A program made the translations under genes and the position numbers. From positions 682,001-746,000 of the forward strand of contig NZ_CP070228.1 in assembly GCF_016904675.1 (NCBI RefSeq): 64,000 nt of DNA. Direction: 5' to 3'. This DNA comes from Arcanobacterium phocisimile (GTDB lineage Bacteria; Actinomycetota; Actinomycetes; Actinomycetales; Actinomycetaceae). Under the pieces are notes generated by a model. That model made no database searches. It saw nothing but the letters and a program-made list of their open reading frames with translations, and had not been told where the DNA came from. Shown here one piece after another: positions 25,097 to 34,689 of this stretch (position 1 is the stretch's first letter; every line of letters begins with the position of its first letter).

Positions 25097-27331
25097 ATGT
25101 TTTCGTTATGTCTTGAGGCTCGTCACCTTTCTGAAGGACGTACTTTGATCCACTGTGTAGATGATGCCAAGATAATTGTGACTGCTAACACGTATTCCGT
25201 TATTGAGGAAATCAAACGTGCTGAAGAATGTCAAGATCTTGATTGTTTGGGTGTCCCTCTCAAAAAGATGCTTCTTAAGCATGGATCTGTGCTTCCAATT
25301 GAACGTCCTTGCAATGAAGCAGTTATTGCTGAAAATGACTGTCATGTACACCAAGGCGAAAGCGGCGTTGAGGTTCTTGTATGTGGTTATGAACCTGTTG
25401 GGACACGCTTGGTGGCAATATTACATAATGAGGGGGTCAAGGCCCAGTATTCTTCTAAAACCATCCGAGAGTGCTCGTATGAAGTTATTCGAGGAGGATT
25501 TCTACTTATATGTAGAGGCCCTGGGTCGCGTCAGCTGTTTGCTGATGAAGTGAGGGCTTTAGAAGTTTTAGATATAACCTGGGCAGTGGTTGACTATGCT
25601 GCGAGATCATTCTTGTTTGGCCCAGTTGTTCAAGATGGGAAAGGTGCACGTTTTTCTGATTGTATGAAACGATCATGGGGAAACGCTATCAATAAAGAAG
25701 TTTATTTGGCAGAGTTACAACCAGCGTTATGGGGAAACTTCCTCAGTCGTTTAATCTCTGCTCATCCTGCAATGGAAATGCTTGCACATCTGGTAAGGGG
25801 ACTAATTAAGAAAGACGTAGAAAACAAAGAAGGAGTATCTCCACTCGATACTGTCTGGGAAATTGGGTTAGATGGTCAGCTAGATGTGCGTGCAGTACTG
25901 CAGTGTTCCTTTATTAACGGACCCTCAAAACAAATTCAGATACACCCACCAACATACCTGGTAGACTCAAAATTCGGCATAGTTAGAGAGTTGAATGAGG
26001 TCCGTTATTCTCCTTCGATGCCTAAAACTCTTCACACAACACAAGCTAGAGTCACCGACTTGGCTCGGGTAGCGGGGTATGCCAATACGGTATTCTGTCA
26101 AGGTTCCACGCTTATTTCTGATACTTGTGCTGGTTCGGAACGAAAGAAAAAAATTGAATATAACATGAAGTCCGCAATCGGGGAGTCTGTAGAGCGATAC
26201 TGTTCGAATCTTATTGATCTTCTCCCAGTTATTCATGGAAGTTACGATAGCCTTCTTCGACGTGGCTACCCTGTTCTTGATCCTTCAGAATTAGTATTGT
26301 TTTCTGAACAACAATATGCGGAACCAGGCTTTCCTTTTGAAAAATTCTCTCATGATTTGCCAGTTTCATGGGTAGAAGGCCGTTATTATGGTTCGGATTC
26401 TCCCGTTTTTGTTCCTGCCTCTCTTGTGTATGTCAACTGGTATACGAATCAGTACCACCATGAACCTCGCGTGAACTTTCCAGCTTTTGCAGGAGTTGCG
26501 GCAGGCGAAACAATAGAACAAGCTACGCGTTCAGGAGTCAGCGAGATCTTGGAACGCCATGCCACGATGGTGTGGTGGCTTAATGCACAGGCTCTTCCGA
26601 GTATTGAATTAGCGCCAGGACAATGCCAGCTATTTGAGAGTTCACAAGATATTCTGCGCCCTTCCTTGGTCCATCTTGATAACACGTTTGATGTGCCTGT
26701 AGCAGCTGGAATCGTTCATAATGATTCACACCAATTGGTACATGTTGGTTTCTCGTGTCGTTCAACGATAGATGATGCTGCGTTAAAAGCATGGAGCGAG
26801 GCGTTAACGTTGCAAGAAGGTGCCCTTGATCTCTTAAATCCAGAGGGAGTCCATTGGAAAGCTATTGCAGAAGGCTTCTTGCCTGGCAGATCCTATAAAA
26901 AATGGCGCGGCGATCGGTGCTATCTGGATGACTTCCGCCAAGATATGAAAGATGTTGACGATTTACTCGTACAACAAGAAGTATTTCTGGATCCACGTGC
27001 TGTACGGCGTGTTGCACATTTGATTGATCGCCCAGCAACGCGTCAGGCCAATAGTGTTCCTCACCTAAAAGACAATTCTCTTGCTTCCTATGTAGAAAAA
27101 ATTGAAGCTCGAGGGAAGCGCGTCATAATCGTTGATATCACGTCCCCTGATGTAGCTTCGTGTGGTTTGAGGGTGGTACGTGCTCTTGTCCCGGGTTCAG
27201 TTGGGAACTCTCCGGCTGCGTTCCCGTATCTAGGGCAAGGTGTCGTGGCGCGTGAAGCGGTAGAACTTGGATGGCGAGAACGTGCCTTGACGGATGCTGA
27301 GATAAATCTATTTCCGATGCCGCATGCATGA
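25097..27331 (+). CDS. Fused E1-like / YcaO cyclodehydratase (TOMM C-D type)
   Basis: A 744-residue enzyme. Residues 1 to about 330 look like the E1/ocin-ThiF-like partner: an N-terminal winged-helix leader-binding region, then a Rossmann-like part with VIRGGFLLICRGPGSRQLF and the AARSFLFGPVV strand. From about 340 the YcaO domain follows, with KSAIGESVERYCS (Glu363, Glu366, Arg367) and GVSEILERHA (Glu483, Glu486, Arg487) for ATP/Mg binding. The C-terminus is FPMPHA, a Pro-rich end typical of azoline-forming YcaO proteins. The fused arrangement occurs in linear azol(in)e peptide clusters. No dehydrogenase gene is present, so azolines rather than azoles are expected. Its substrate should be the 34-residue peptide upstream. 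Confidence 0.88.
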   Translation: MFSLCLEARHLSEGRTLIHCVDDAKIIVTANTYSVIEEIKRAEECQDLDCLGVPLKKMLLKHGSVLPIERPCNEAVIAENDCHVHQGESGVEVLVCGYEPVGTRLVAILHNEGVKAQYSSKTIRECSYEVIRGGFLLICRGPGSRQLFADEVRALEVLDITWAVVDYAARSFLFGPVVQDGKGARFSDCMKRSWGNAINKEVYLAELQPALWGNFLSRLISAHPAMEMLAHLVRGLIKKDVENKEGVSPLDTVWEIGLDGQLDVRAVLQCSFINGPSKQIQIHPPTYLVDSKFGIVRELNEVRYSPSMPKTLHTTQARVTDLARVAGYANTVFCQGSTLISDTCAGSERKKKIEYNMKSAIGESVERYCSNLIDLLPVIHGSYDSLLRRGYPVLDPSELVLFSEQQYAEPGFPFEKFSHDLPVSWVEGRYYGSDSPVFVPASLVYVNWYTNQYHHEPRVNFPAFAGVAAGETIEQATRSGVSEILERHATMVWWLNAQALPSIELAPGQCQLFESSQDILRPSLVHLDNTFDVPVAAGIVHNDSHQLVHVGFSCRSTIDDAALKAWSEALTLQEGALDLLNPEGVHWKAIAEGFLPGRSYKKWRGDRCYLDDFRQDMKDVDDLLVQQEVFLDPRAVRRVAHLIDRPATRQANSVPHLKDNSLASYVEKIEARGKRVIIVDITSPDVASCGLRVVRALVPGSVGNSPAAFPYLGQGVVAREAVELGWRERALTDAEINLFPMPHA

Positions 27332-27363
27332 GCAGGCTCATCTCACAAAGAAAGTAATAACGC

Positions 27364-29103
27364 ATGTTCACTCAACAAATGATGGTTATTCGATCAGCAG
27401 GTTTACGTGTGATTCTCTTGCTCCCGTGTATCGTGATCGGCCTCGTCGTTTCCTGTATATACGTCATAACAGCGCTAGTTAATGCGCGCCTATTCGTAGA
27501 GTTACTAGGCGAAAGAGATACAACGCGAATCATCTGGTTCGTGTGTATCGTGTCAGTGTTACTTCTGATTCGCCCACTGATAGATGTTGTTGGGCAGCTT
27601 GCACAGAACCGTGCCGGGTTAATCGTGAAGCGCAATCTTCGTCAAACATTGTTGAATAAAGTTGAGCAACAAGGGCCGATGCGAATTGGGCTTGATAGGG
27701 CGGGCGTTGTTCAATCTGTGATAACAGATGGCGTTGAAGCGGTTGAAACCTACTTTATTAAATATTTTACCCAGCTGGTTGTTACAGTAGTAACAGCAAT
27801 AGGGCTCGCATTTGGGCTTGCGATGATATCGCCGTTAATTTCCGTTGTGTTATTGACGTGTGGGATTGCTGTGGTGGCTATTCCTCGACTATGGGACAAA
27901 GCTTTAGCGGAGCGAGGTCAATCTCACTGGGCAGCTTACGAAGAATTGAACGCAGATTTTATTGACGCGATGTTCGGTATGACTACCTTGAAATCTTTTG
28001 GCGCAGCGGGTGCGTACGGAGAACGACTTGAGCGTCAGTCACGTGATTTATTGGCGACGACGCTCGGGCAGTTACGTCTTTCTTTAGGGGAGACGGGGCT
28101 CAGTACGTTAATGAAAGGCCTAGGGCCTGCTGTAGCATTGATCATTGCTTTTATTCAGGTTCGGTCGGGGAGCCTTAAAATTGGCGACGTATTTACAGTG
28201 ACCTTGGTATCGGTTGAGATGTTCCGGCCGTTCAACCAACTGTCAGCATCCTGGCATGAGGCATTCTTTGGCATTTCTGCATTGCCGTCGATGAACAGCA
28301 TCTTATCTATGTCCGCCACAGAAAACTGTAAAAAAGAGCCAGAAACTCACAAGGACGTGCCTTTGACTATCACGTTTCAGAACGTAACTTACACGTATGT
28401 GGGGTCCGATACTCCAACGCTTCCTTGCCTCAACCTCACCATTGCAGAAAAGCAAACGACTGCCTTAGTAGGATCATCAGGTTCAGGAAAATCCACGGCA
28501 CTCGGATTACTTATGGGGTTCGATCAGCCAGAATCAGGCTCTGTACTGGTGGGAGAGAACAACCCTGCAGATATTGATATATCTCAGTTAGTGACGTTAG
28601 TTCCTCAAGATCCACTTATTTTCCCAGGAACTGTGCGAGAAATTCTCCACATGGCTAAACCGGACGCGAACGACGACGACATGATTAGTGCGCTTCGGCT
28701 AGCCCAGGCAGATATGTTGCAGATGGAAATGGAGGACACCTGTTCGCACAATCATGTGTTGGATCTGTTTATAAACGAACATGCAACGAATCTATCAGGT
28801 GGACAAAAGCAACGTCTTGCGATTGCGCGAGCACTCATCCGGAACACTGACGTGTTGATCTTGGATGAATCCACATCTGCACTTGATACGCATACGGAAG
28901 AACTACTCCTTACCGGAATAAGAACGGCTCGTCCTGATCTGACCTTGATACTCGTAACGCACAGAATTGATACTGCCGCGAAAGCGGATCACATTATCGT
29001 GATGGCTCATGGAGAGCTGGCGTGTTCTGGTAATGCACATCTCTTAGCTCAAGATCCAGAATCAGCATGGTCGCGCCTCCTTGAAATGCAGAAAAGACAG
29101 TAG
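27364..29103 (+). CDS. Half-size ABC transporter 1 of an iron-regulated pair
   Basis: A 579-residue protein with about six helices in the first 300 residues and a C-terminal ATPase: Walker A GSSGSGKST, signature LSGGQKQRLAIARA, Walker B VLILDESTSALD. The membrane part has the CydD-like AERGQSHWAAYEELNADFIDAM and TLKSFGAAGAYGERL segment, also seen in YbtP/IrtA-type transporters. It begins 32 bases after the YcaO gene, and a second half-transporter starts 5 bases after it. The two probably form a heterodimer that exports the modified peptide, or imports its metal complex as YbtPQ and IrtAB do. Confidence 0.85.
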   Translation: MFTQQMMVIRSAGLRVILLLPCIVIGLVVSCIYVITALVNARLFVELLGERDTTRIIWFVCIVSVLLLIRPLIDVVGQLAQNRAGLIVKRNLRQTLLNKVEQQGPMRIGLDRAGVVQSVITDGVEAVETYFIKYFTQLVVTVVTAIGLAFGLAMISPLISVVLLTCGIAVVAIPRLWDKALAERGQSHWAAYEELNADFIDAMFGMTTLKSFGAAGAYGERLERQSRDLLATTLGQLRLSLGETGLSTLMKGLGPAVALIIAFIQVRSGSLKIGDVFTVTLVSVEMFRPFNQLSASWHEAFFGISALPSMNSILSMSATENCKKEPETHKDVPLTITFQNVTYTYVGSDTPTLPCLNLTIAEKQTTALVGSSGSGKSTALGLLMGFDQPESGSVLVGENNPADIDISQLVTLVPQDPLIFPGTVREILHMAKPDANDDDMISALRLAQADMLQMEMEDTCSHNHVLDLFINEHATNLSGGQKQRLAIARALIRNTDVLILDESTSALDTHTEELLLTGIRTARPDLTLILVTHRIDTAAKADHIIVMAHGELACSGNAHLLAQDPESAWSRLLEMQKRQ

Positions 29104-29108
29104 CAGAT

Positions 29109-30833
29109 ATGAAGAACACCATGAACAATATCGTGCAACTGATGGTGCGGTTACACGAATGTCTCCCACTTTTTATAGCATCCACGATCGTCACGATGCT
29201 AGCGCAATTAGCAGTCGTTGGCGCGGGGATAACATCAGTGTGGATTTCCACGTCTTTTCTCCTCGATACGCACGCAGAACTCACTGGTTTTGTGGCTCTC
29301 TTGGGGACTTTGGTTCTTACGCAGGCCGTAGCAACCCTATGTGAAGTGTGGTGGTCCCATGAAGTTGCCTACCGGATTCTTCACACACTCAGGCGCCATA
29401 TATATGCTGCTATTAGCCGCATTGCGCCTTTAGGCCTTCACGGACGCCGCACGGCAGATATCGCATCGGCAGCCATGGACGATGCAGAAAAACTTGAATG
29501 GTTTTACGCCCACACCGCCTCCACAGCTGTCTGCGCGGTGGTAACTCCAAGCATTCTTATATCCATTTTATACGTGCTTATCGGACCTCTCGCTCTTGTC
29601 ATGATCATTCCGATTGCCCTGATGGTAGTTTTTCCATTACTTCTTATGCCGATTCAACGCCAGCAAGGGAAGATTTTACGATCCGGGCTCGTGGATTTAC
29701 GAGCAACTGTGCTTGATTCCATCCAAGGACAACGCGAATTACGTTCTTTGGGAATGACCGAGCATCAGCATGCACACATCGGAGAAATCGCCGATAGAGT
29801 CCAACATATATACGCTCGCCAAATGCTGCGCAGAACCTGGGAAAGTACATTTGCCTCGGTCATCACTGCAGTAGGGACAACCATCATTCTGATCATCCTC
29901 ACTGGCCGCGTTCTTGATGGGCATAGTGATGGACAAATATTGCCAATCGCCATCGTTACGGCAAATATGTGTGTGATGCCAACAATGACGTTCGTTGCCA
30001 TGATGGGACGAATTGGAGAAATTGGCGCCTGCGCAGAACGTATTAACACTATCATCGCTGCTCCAGATCCAATACCTGCTGCTATAGAGATGCAATCACT
30101 CACGCGAGAACATGAAGAAGGAACGTTAGTCAGCGAGAACGTCGTTTTCTCCTACGCAAACGAACCTGTTGTCAACGGCGTCAGTCTTGTTGCAAAGCCA
30201 AACCAGACAATAGCTCTGGTGGGGCGATCCGGTGCCGGAAAAACGACGTTCGCCAACCTAGTCATGCGATTCTTAGACCCGCAACACGGCGAACTCAGGT
30301 TTAATGGAACCAACCTACGATCGTATGGTCCTGATGACTACCGGAAACAACTCGCGCTCGTTCCGCAAGATTGCCATATATTCGCCGGAACTGTACGGCA
30401 TAATCTCGCATTAGCCGCTCCGAACGCCTCCGATGAGGAGATATGGGAATCCCTTCGTGCTGCCCACATCGATCATTTAGTCACCCAACTTGGCGGTTTA
30501 GACGCTCACATTGGCGACCGTGGGACAACACTATCTGGAGGAGAACGCCAACGTATCGGTATTGCCCGCGCCTTCTTGCGCAATCCGGAGATGCTCATAC
30601 TCGACGAACCCCTAGCAAATATCGATCCGATCCTAGAATCGAGTATCGCTCACAATGTCAGGACTCTACGAAACAACCGAACAACGATCGTCATCGCACA
30701 TCGATTGACGTCCATCTTGATGGCAGACCATATAATCCTACTCGAAAATGGCCAGATATGTGCACAAGGTACTCACGAACAACTCATGCACGAACCCTCA
30801 TATCAGGAATTATTAGGAGACCAGCTATCCTAG
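29109..30833 (+). CDS. Half-size ABC transporter 2 of an iron-regulated pair
   Basis: A 574-residue half-transporter with the same layout as its neighbour: a helical domain to about 320 (with the GHSDGQILPIAIV loop), Walker A GRSGAGKTTFA, Q-loop LVPQDCHIFAG, signature LSGGERQRIGIARA, Walker B MLILDEPLANIDP. The catalytic Glu is present in both partners, so both sites may hydrolyse ATP. It ends the iron-regulated operon; a small CGTGC/GCACG hairpin follows at 30837. Base composition here is a little lower in G+C than in the core genes, as for the whole cluster. Confidence 0.85.
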   Translation: MKNTMNNIVQLMVRLHECLPLFIASTIVTMLAQLAVVGAGITSVWISTSFLLDTHAELTGFVALLGTLVLTQAVATLCEVWWSHEVAYRILHTLRRHIYAAISRIAPLGLHGRRTADIASAAMDDAEKLEWFYAHTASTAVCAVVTPSILISILYVLIGPLALVMIIPIALMVVFPLLLMPIQRQQGKILRSGLVDLRATVLDSIQGQRELRSLGMTEHQHAHIGEIADRVQHIYARQMLRRTWESTFASVITAVGTTIILIILTGRVLDGHSDGQILPIAIVTANMCVMPTMTFVAMMGRIGEIGACAERINTIIAAPDPIPAAIEMQSLTREHEEGTLVSENVVFSYANEPVVNGVSLVAKPNQTIALVGRSGAGKTTFANLVMRFLDPQHGELRFNGTNLRSYGPDDYRKQLALVPQDCHIFAGTVRHNLALAAPNASDEEIWESLRAAHIDHLVTQLGGLDAHIGDRGTTLSGGERQRIGIARAFLRNPEMLILDEPLANIDPILESSIAHNVRTLRNNRTTIVIAHRLTSILMADHIILLENGQICAQGTHEQLMHEPSYQELLGDQLS

Positions 30834-30866
30834 GGTCGTGCTAGCACGTGTTCAAGGCTCCGCGTG

Positions 30867-32050
30867 TTATTCGTTTAATTGTTGTTCGATATTTTTGACG
30901 AGGATATTGCCATCAATTTCTGCGATGTTATAGGTGTTTGCATAATCTTTAAACGCAGAACAAGCTTCTTGAATTTGGGAATAATGTCCGGCTGCTTGTT
31001 AAGCTGTAAGGCCAAAACAATGGGCGGCTTGGATTAGTTCTTTCTTATTACGTTGAAAACCTGTGCTGTTATGAAGAATGGGTGTTCCTGCAATCCTTTG
31101 AGAACGAAAATCTGGCGAGACATCGAAAAGTGGAGCCAAACTCCATCCTTTATCATTGCGAATGAAACCATAGTTTCGCATGTGGTCATCAACATTATTC
31201 AAAATGATTGATAGAGCGATCCGATCAAAAAGGGACGTCTTATCTTCACAGGGAGAGACACAGAAAGAATCCATATAGCTCGCCAGCATTTCGAAGGAAT
31301 ATGGTTGAGAAAGATTGTGAAGATGAAGAAGCTAGGTGGCGGAAATATATCCGATCCGTTCGTCTCCAATTCGATCAAACCTTTTAGCGATCAATGCTGA
31401 ACCATAGGTGTCAATCCGAACAAGGCGGAATTCTGGAACAGGCAGTCCTGCATCACGTGCACATGAGAGTGCAACAGCTTCCCACGCTTCAACGTCATCA
31501 TCATCTGATTTATATGAAAATTTGACCAAGCTCAGCCCGAAAGTGAATCAATTACGTTAATTTTGGGACGCGCGCCACCGAGAGACGATCCTGCGAAAGC
31601 AATATGTGAAATATCTTCTTCGCTAAGATGAGTGAGATTTTGAGCCTTACCTGCAATAGAAAGAACGTCATTTTCTGTTGGGAGAAGAGAAGTGTGCTCT
31701 GCAAGTAACTCACCATTGCTGAAAAACCGTAGGTTTCCCATCCGGCTTCTATCGTCTACAAGGCTTATATAATCAAAAATAGATAGCTCTTGAGGACCTT
31801 GCTGGATGCGAATAAGTTTTTGCCCCAAGAATCTGGTCCTGCATCATCAATTGCACCAGGTAAGGACGGGTTTCCGAAAAATGGCAGAGTTTTATTAGTG
31901 AGCGGTAGATCTGGACTAATTGCGTAAGAATCTCTGCGATGAAGCCATTCTGAATCATAGGTAAACTCGCTTGAAACAAATTTGCCAGTTGCGGAGGTGT
32001 TTACCGAATTCTAGGAGATTCTGACGAGTAACAAAGTCATTACTTTTCAT
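30867..32050 (-). pseudogene. hipA: Decayed hipA-like kinase/toxin gene
   Basis: A HipA-type sequence runs leftward from ATG 32050 to TAA 30867, but is broken at least five times. These are a frameshift near 31990; a one-base slip in an A-run near 31820 (the frame passes from PGAIDDAGPDSWG to KLIRIQQGPQ); a frameshift at about 31532; an in-frame TAG at 31332-31334; and an in-frame TAA at 30999-31001. Recognisable HipA parts include SLGGARPKINVID, RFDRIGDERIGYISAT and the catalytic-loop segment NNVDDHMRNYGF with LAPLFDVSPD. No hipB antitoxin gene is seen. The kinase cannot be made. Confidence 0.85.
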
Positions 32051-32089
32051 GAGCTCCCCATTTCTTTCATCTTCTATAATGTTCTTAAT

Positions 32090-32118
32090 ACATAACAATA
32101 TATATCTTTATGTTATGT
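32090..32118. promoter_or_regulatory. AT-rich inverted repeat upstream of the hipA remnant
   Basis: ACATAACA at 32090-32097 and TGTTATGT at 32111-32118 (8 bp, 13-base spacer), 40 bases before the remnant's ATG. Possibly the old autoregulatory operator. Confidence 0.35.
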
Positions 32119-32133
32119 GAAGTGAACATTAAA

Positions 32134-32811
32134 TCATGTAGTTGACTGCTGACGCACCCGATAGCCCGTTCCGCGCACCGTCTCAATCAGATTCTCCCGT
32201 ACCCCAAGAGCCTTCAAATGCGCACGCAACCGATGCACCGTAATCCGCACCATTTCACGCCCACCCACACTCTCATCCGTATTCCATACGTGAAGCAACA
32301 GATCATGGAAACTCACCGTGCGATTGTTATTATGCAAGAGTTGCTCCAAGACGCGAGACTCCATCGCCGGCAACACCGTCGTCGATCCGGCAAAACTCAA
32401 TTCACCGGTGTCTGAATCAATTCGGATGCCTTCGGCCTCGCTCCACGAAGTTTCACCACGTCTCCGTAGAATCGCCTCAATGCGCAAGCCGACTTCAGGC
32501 GGTGAGAATGGTTTAACGATATAATCGTCTGCTCCGGCCTCCAAGCCTCGGATACGGTCCTCTTCCTCGCCCAGAGCCGATAAAAGGATAACTGGTGTGG
32601 AGCTCTTCCGGATAGAACGGCATAACTCGATTCCACTTGATCCTGGTAACATGACATCAAGCAATACGAGTTCAACATTGTGAATTTTCAATATTTCTTG
32701 TGCTTCTTCTGCGCTTTGCGCGCCTATCCATTCCCGCCCGGTTGATTCAACAACGAATCCGATAATGGCGCGAATTTGAGGTTCATCATCGACAACAAGG
32801 ACAACGTTCAT
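32134..32811 (-). CDS. OmpR-family response regulator
   Basis: A 225-residue two-domain regulator. The receiver has the acidic pair near residue 8 (VVDDEP), phosphoacceptor Asp52 in LVLLDVMLPG, switch Ser in VILLSALG and Lys in DYIVKPFSPPE. The C-terminal winged helix (about 130-220) contains RTVSFHDLLLHVWN and VRGTGYRVR. It is 15 bases downstream of the histidine kinase gene and is the last gene of a leftward three-gene unit. Targets are unknown; the sequence offers no self-binding repeats that I could define. Confidence 0.93.
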   Translation of the reverse strand: MNVVLVVDDEPQIRAIIGFVVESTGREWIGAQSAEEAQEILKIHNVELVLLDVMLPGSSGIELCRSIRKSSTPVILLSALGEEEDRIRGLEAGADDYIVKPFSPPEVGLRIEAILRRRGETSWSEAEGIRIDSDTGELSFAGSTTVLPAMESRVLEQLLHNNNRTVSFHDLLLHVWNTDESVGGREMVRITVHRLRAHLKALGVRENLIETVRGTGYRVRQQSTT

Positions 32812-32826
32812 ACTATTTCTTCCGTT

Positions 32827-33645
32827 CTAGCAGAAAAAGCTGTGTGTCCCGTGAATCGGGAGCTGAATAAGTACTTGGGTTCCACTGCCAAGTACAGTAT
32901 CAATAATCAGCCTTCCGCGATGCGCAGCAATGATATGGTCTACGACTTTCATTCCTATTCCAGAACCGGCCTGCGGTAAATCGTCATGTACTTCTAGGGC
33001 TGACGGGGAGGCTTGAGGCGAAGATGGACGAGCTGTAATACCTTTTCCGTTGTCTTCGACAACGACAAGAGCAATTCCATCGTCGGAAGAGACGCGAATA
33101 AAAGTTTGTACATTCTTGCCACCGTGTCGTATGGAATTTGTTAGTAAATTCCATACGACCTGTTTCAACATGCGTGGATCTGCTTCGACAAAAATTGGTG
33201 CTCCGTGGTTATCAAGGCGAATATCGCACGGGTGCATAATTCGGAATTCGTGAACTGCCTCGCGGATGAGTTGCCGAAGGTCGATCTTTACTAGATCCAC
33301 AGTGGCGAGCGATTTTTCCATACGAAACAGTACTAGAAAATCCTCTGCTAGAGCGCAGGCCGTTGCTGAATTTTCAGCTATGGTATTCAGGAATTGTCTT
33401 TGGACGGAACTGATTGGTCCCAAATCCCCAGTCGTCAGGATCTCTGAGGCGCCTTTGATAACTGTCAATGGAGTTCGGATTTCGTGAGAAAGATATGCTG
33501 GGGAAACAAGGTTGGATAAGACGCGCTGCTGTAGAGTGGCGTTTTGTTGCCGTGTTTTGCGTAGCAAACGGTACGTCCATAACCACATGACTGCGCTGAT
33601 GCCGCACAGTGTCGTCAATGTGACCAATAGTATGACCATGAGCAT
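32827..33645 (-). CDS. Sensor histidine kinase without extracellular sensor domain
   Basis: A 272-residue kinase with a single N-terminal membrane segment (residues 3-25) and no extracytoplasmic domain. The HisKA dimerisation helix carries His54 in SHEIRTPLTVIKG. The ATP domain has the N box (WNLLTNSIRHGG), G1 (DNGKGI) and G2 (GSGIGMKVV). Such short kinases sense membrane events or work through a partner. The ATG overlaps the stop of the upstream dehydrogenase gene (TAATG at 33643-33647), so kinase translation depends on it. It phosphorylates the regulator encoded next. Confidence 0.92.
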   Translation of the reverse strand: MLMVILLVTLTTLCGISAVMWLWTYRLLRKTRQQNATLQQRVLSNLVSPAYLSHEIRTPLTVIKGASEILTTGDLGPISSVQRQFLNTIAENSATACALAEDFLVLFRMEKSLATVDLVKIDLRQLIREAVHEFRIMHPCDIRLDNHGAPIFVEADPRMLKQVVWNLLTNSIRHGGKNVQTFIRVSSDDGIALVVVEDNGKGITARPSSPQASPSALEVHDDLPQAGSGIGMKVVDHIIAAHRGRLIIDTVLGSGTQVLIQLPIHGTHSFFC

Positions 33646-34595
33646 TAACGTCGAATAATGTTTTCGAGTTCCTCACCAGCGAGCAGGTGGCGAACTTGGC
33701 GTTCAATTAACCGCTCGAGGCGTGGTGCTAAAGCCTCGGAATATCCGCCATTGTGTGCTGAGATAAGCACGTTAGGGTGAGCATAGAGCGGGTGAGTAGC
33801 TGGTAGCGGTTCCGGATCAACGACGTCGAACGCGAAGCGTAACCGGTCAGCATGCTTCACCATTGCATCCGTATCGACAATCACGCCGCGAGCCATGTTC
33901 ACAACCAACGCGTCATCCTTCAACAAGCTCAAGAACTTGTCGTCAACCATGCCGCGCGTCTCGTTGGTTGCTGGAACAATCAAAATAACAATATCGGCGT
34001 CCGGTAACAATTGCGGAAGCTGCGATGTAGCGAAAATATGACCATCGGCGTCGTCACGTTCACTACGACCAACACGCACCAGATCAACCTCGAACGGCGC
34101 CAAACGCTGAGCAATCGCTGTTCCGACGCCGCCTACCCCCACCAGCACAACACGCTGATCAGCTAAACCATGCGAATAGAATGTATCCCAATTCCCGGCA
34201 GCCTGGGAGCGCACCGAACGTGGAACTTGGCGCTGCATCGCAAGGGTGAGCGCAAGCGTCAACTCCGCCGTCGATGTTTCGTGAACAGTTTTCGCGTTAG
34301 CCAAAACATGGTGAGCCGAAAGATGGGGGAGAACCGCCTCGTATCCGAGAGTCGAGCACTGCATATAGGTGAACTCGACGTCGTCAAGATACTGGTATTC
34401 TGGATTCCCACTAATCAACGGCGTAACAACCATGTCGATTTTCTTCACCGGTGCCGGACCGCGAATATCCCAATCAACGATCTGAACATCGGAACCAAAT
34501 TTTTCGAGAGCGCCGCGAACAATATCGTTGGGCGAAGAAACAATAAAAGCCATACCTTTAGCGTAATGCATGGGAGCGATCTGGGTCGCAATCAT
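33645..34595 (-). CDS. D-isomer specific 2-hydroxyacid dehydrogenase family protein
   Basis: A 316-residue NAD(P)-dependent oxidoreductase. The nucleotide site is VGVGGVGTAIAQRLAPF near residue 152. The catalytic Arg lies in VVNMARGVIVD, the Glu in DVVDPEPLPATHPLY, and the His in ISAHNGG. Starts at residues 9 or 15 (ATG 34571 or 34553) are possible because no clear ribosome site decides. Its coupling by overlap to a histidine kinase is unusual. The substrate is not known; glyoxylate/hydroxypyruvate- and phosphoglycerate-type enzymes are the nearest relatives. Confidence 0.85.
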   Translation of the reverse strand: MIATQIAPMHYAKGMAFIVSSPNDIVRGALEKFGSDVQIVDWDIRGPAPVKKIDMVVTPLISGNPEYQYLDDVEFTYMQCSTLGYEAVLPHLSAHHVLANAKTVHETSTAELTLALTLAMQRQVPRSVRSQAAGNWDTFYSHGLADQRVVLVGVGGVGTAIAQRLAPFEVDLVRVGRSERDDADGHIFATSQLPQLLPDADIVILIVPATNETRGMVDDKFLSLLKDDALVVNMARGVIVDTDAMVKHADRLRFAFDVVDPEPLPATHPLYAHPNVLISAHNGGYSEALAPRLERLIERQVRHLLAGEELENIIRR

Positions 34596-34689
34596 CGACC
34601 ATCCGGCGCGCCACTAATGAACTATTTTCGGAAACGTCCTAGGCTAACTAACAGCTATGCCCATCGCATAGCAAAGAGGAGGAAACATA

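Noticed and set aside
30999-31979. Four short minus-strand frames as separate small genes
   Set aside because: Together they read as one HipA protein broken by frameshifts and stops, so they are one pseudogene.
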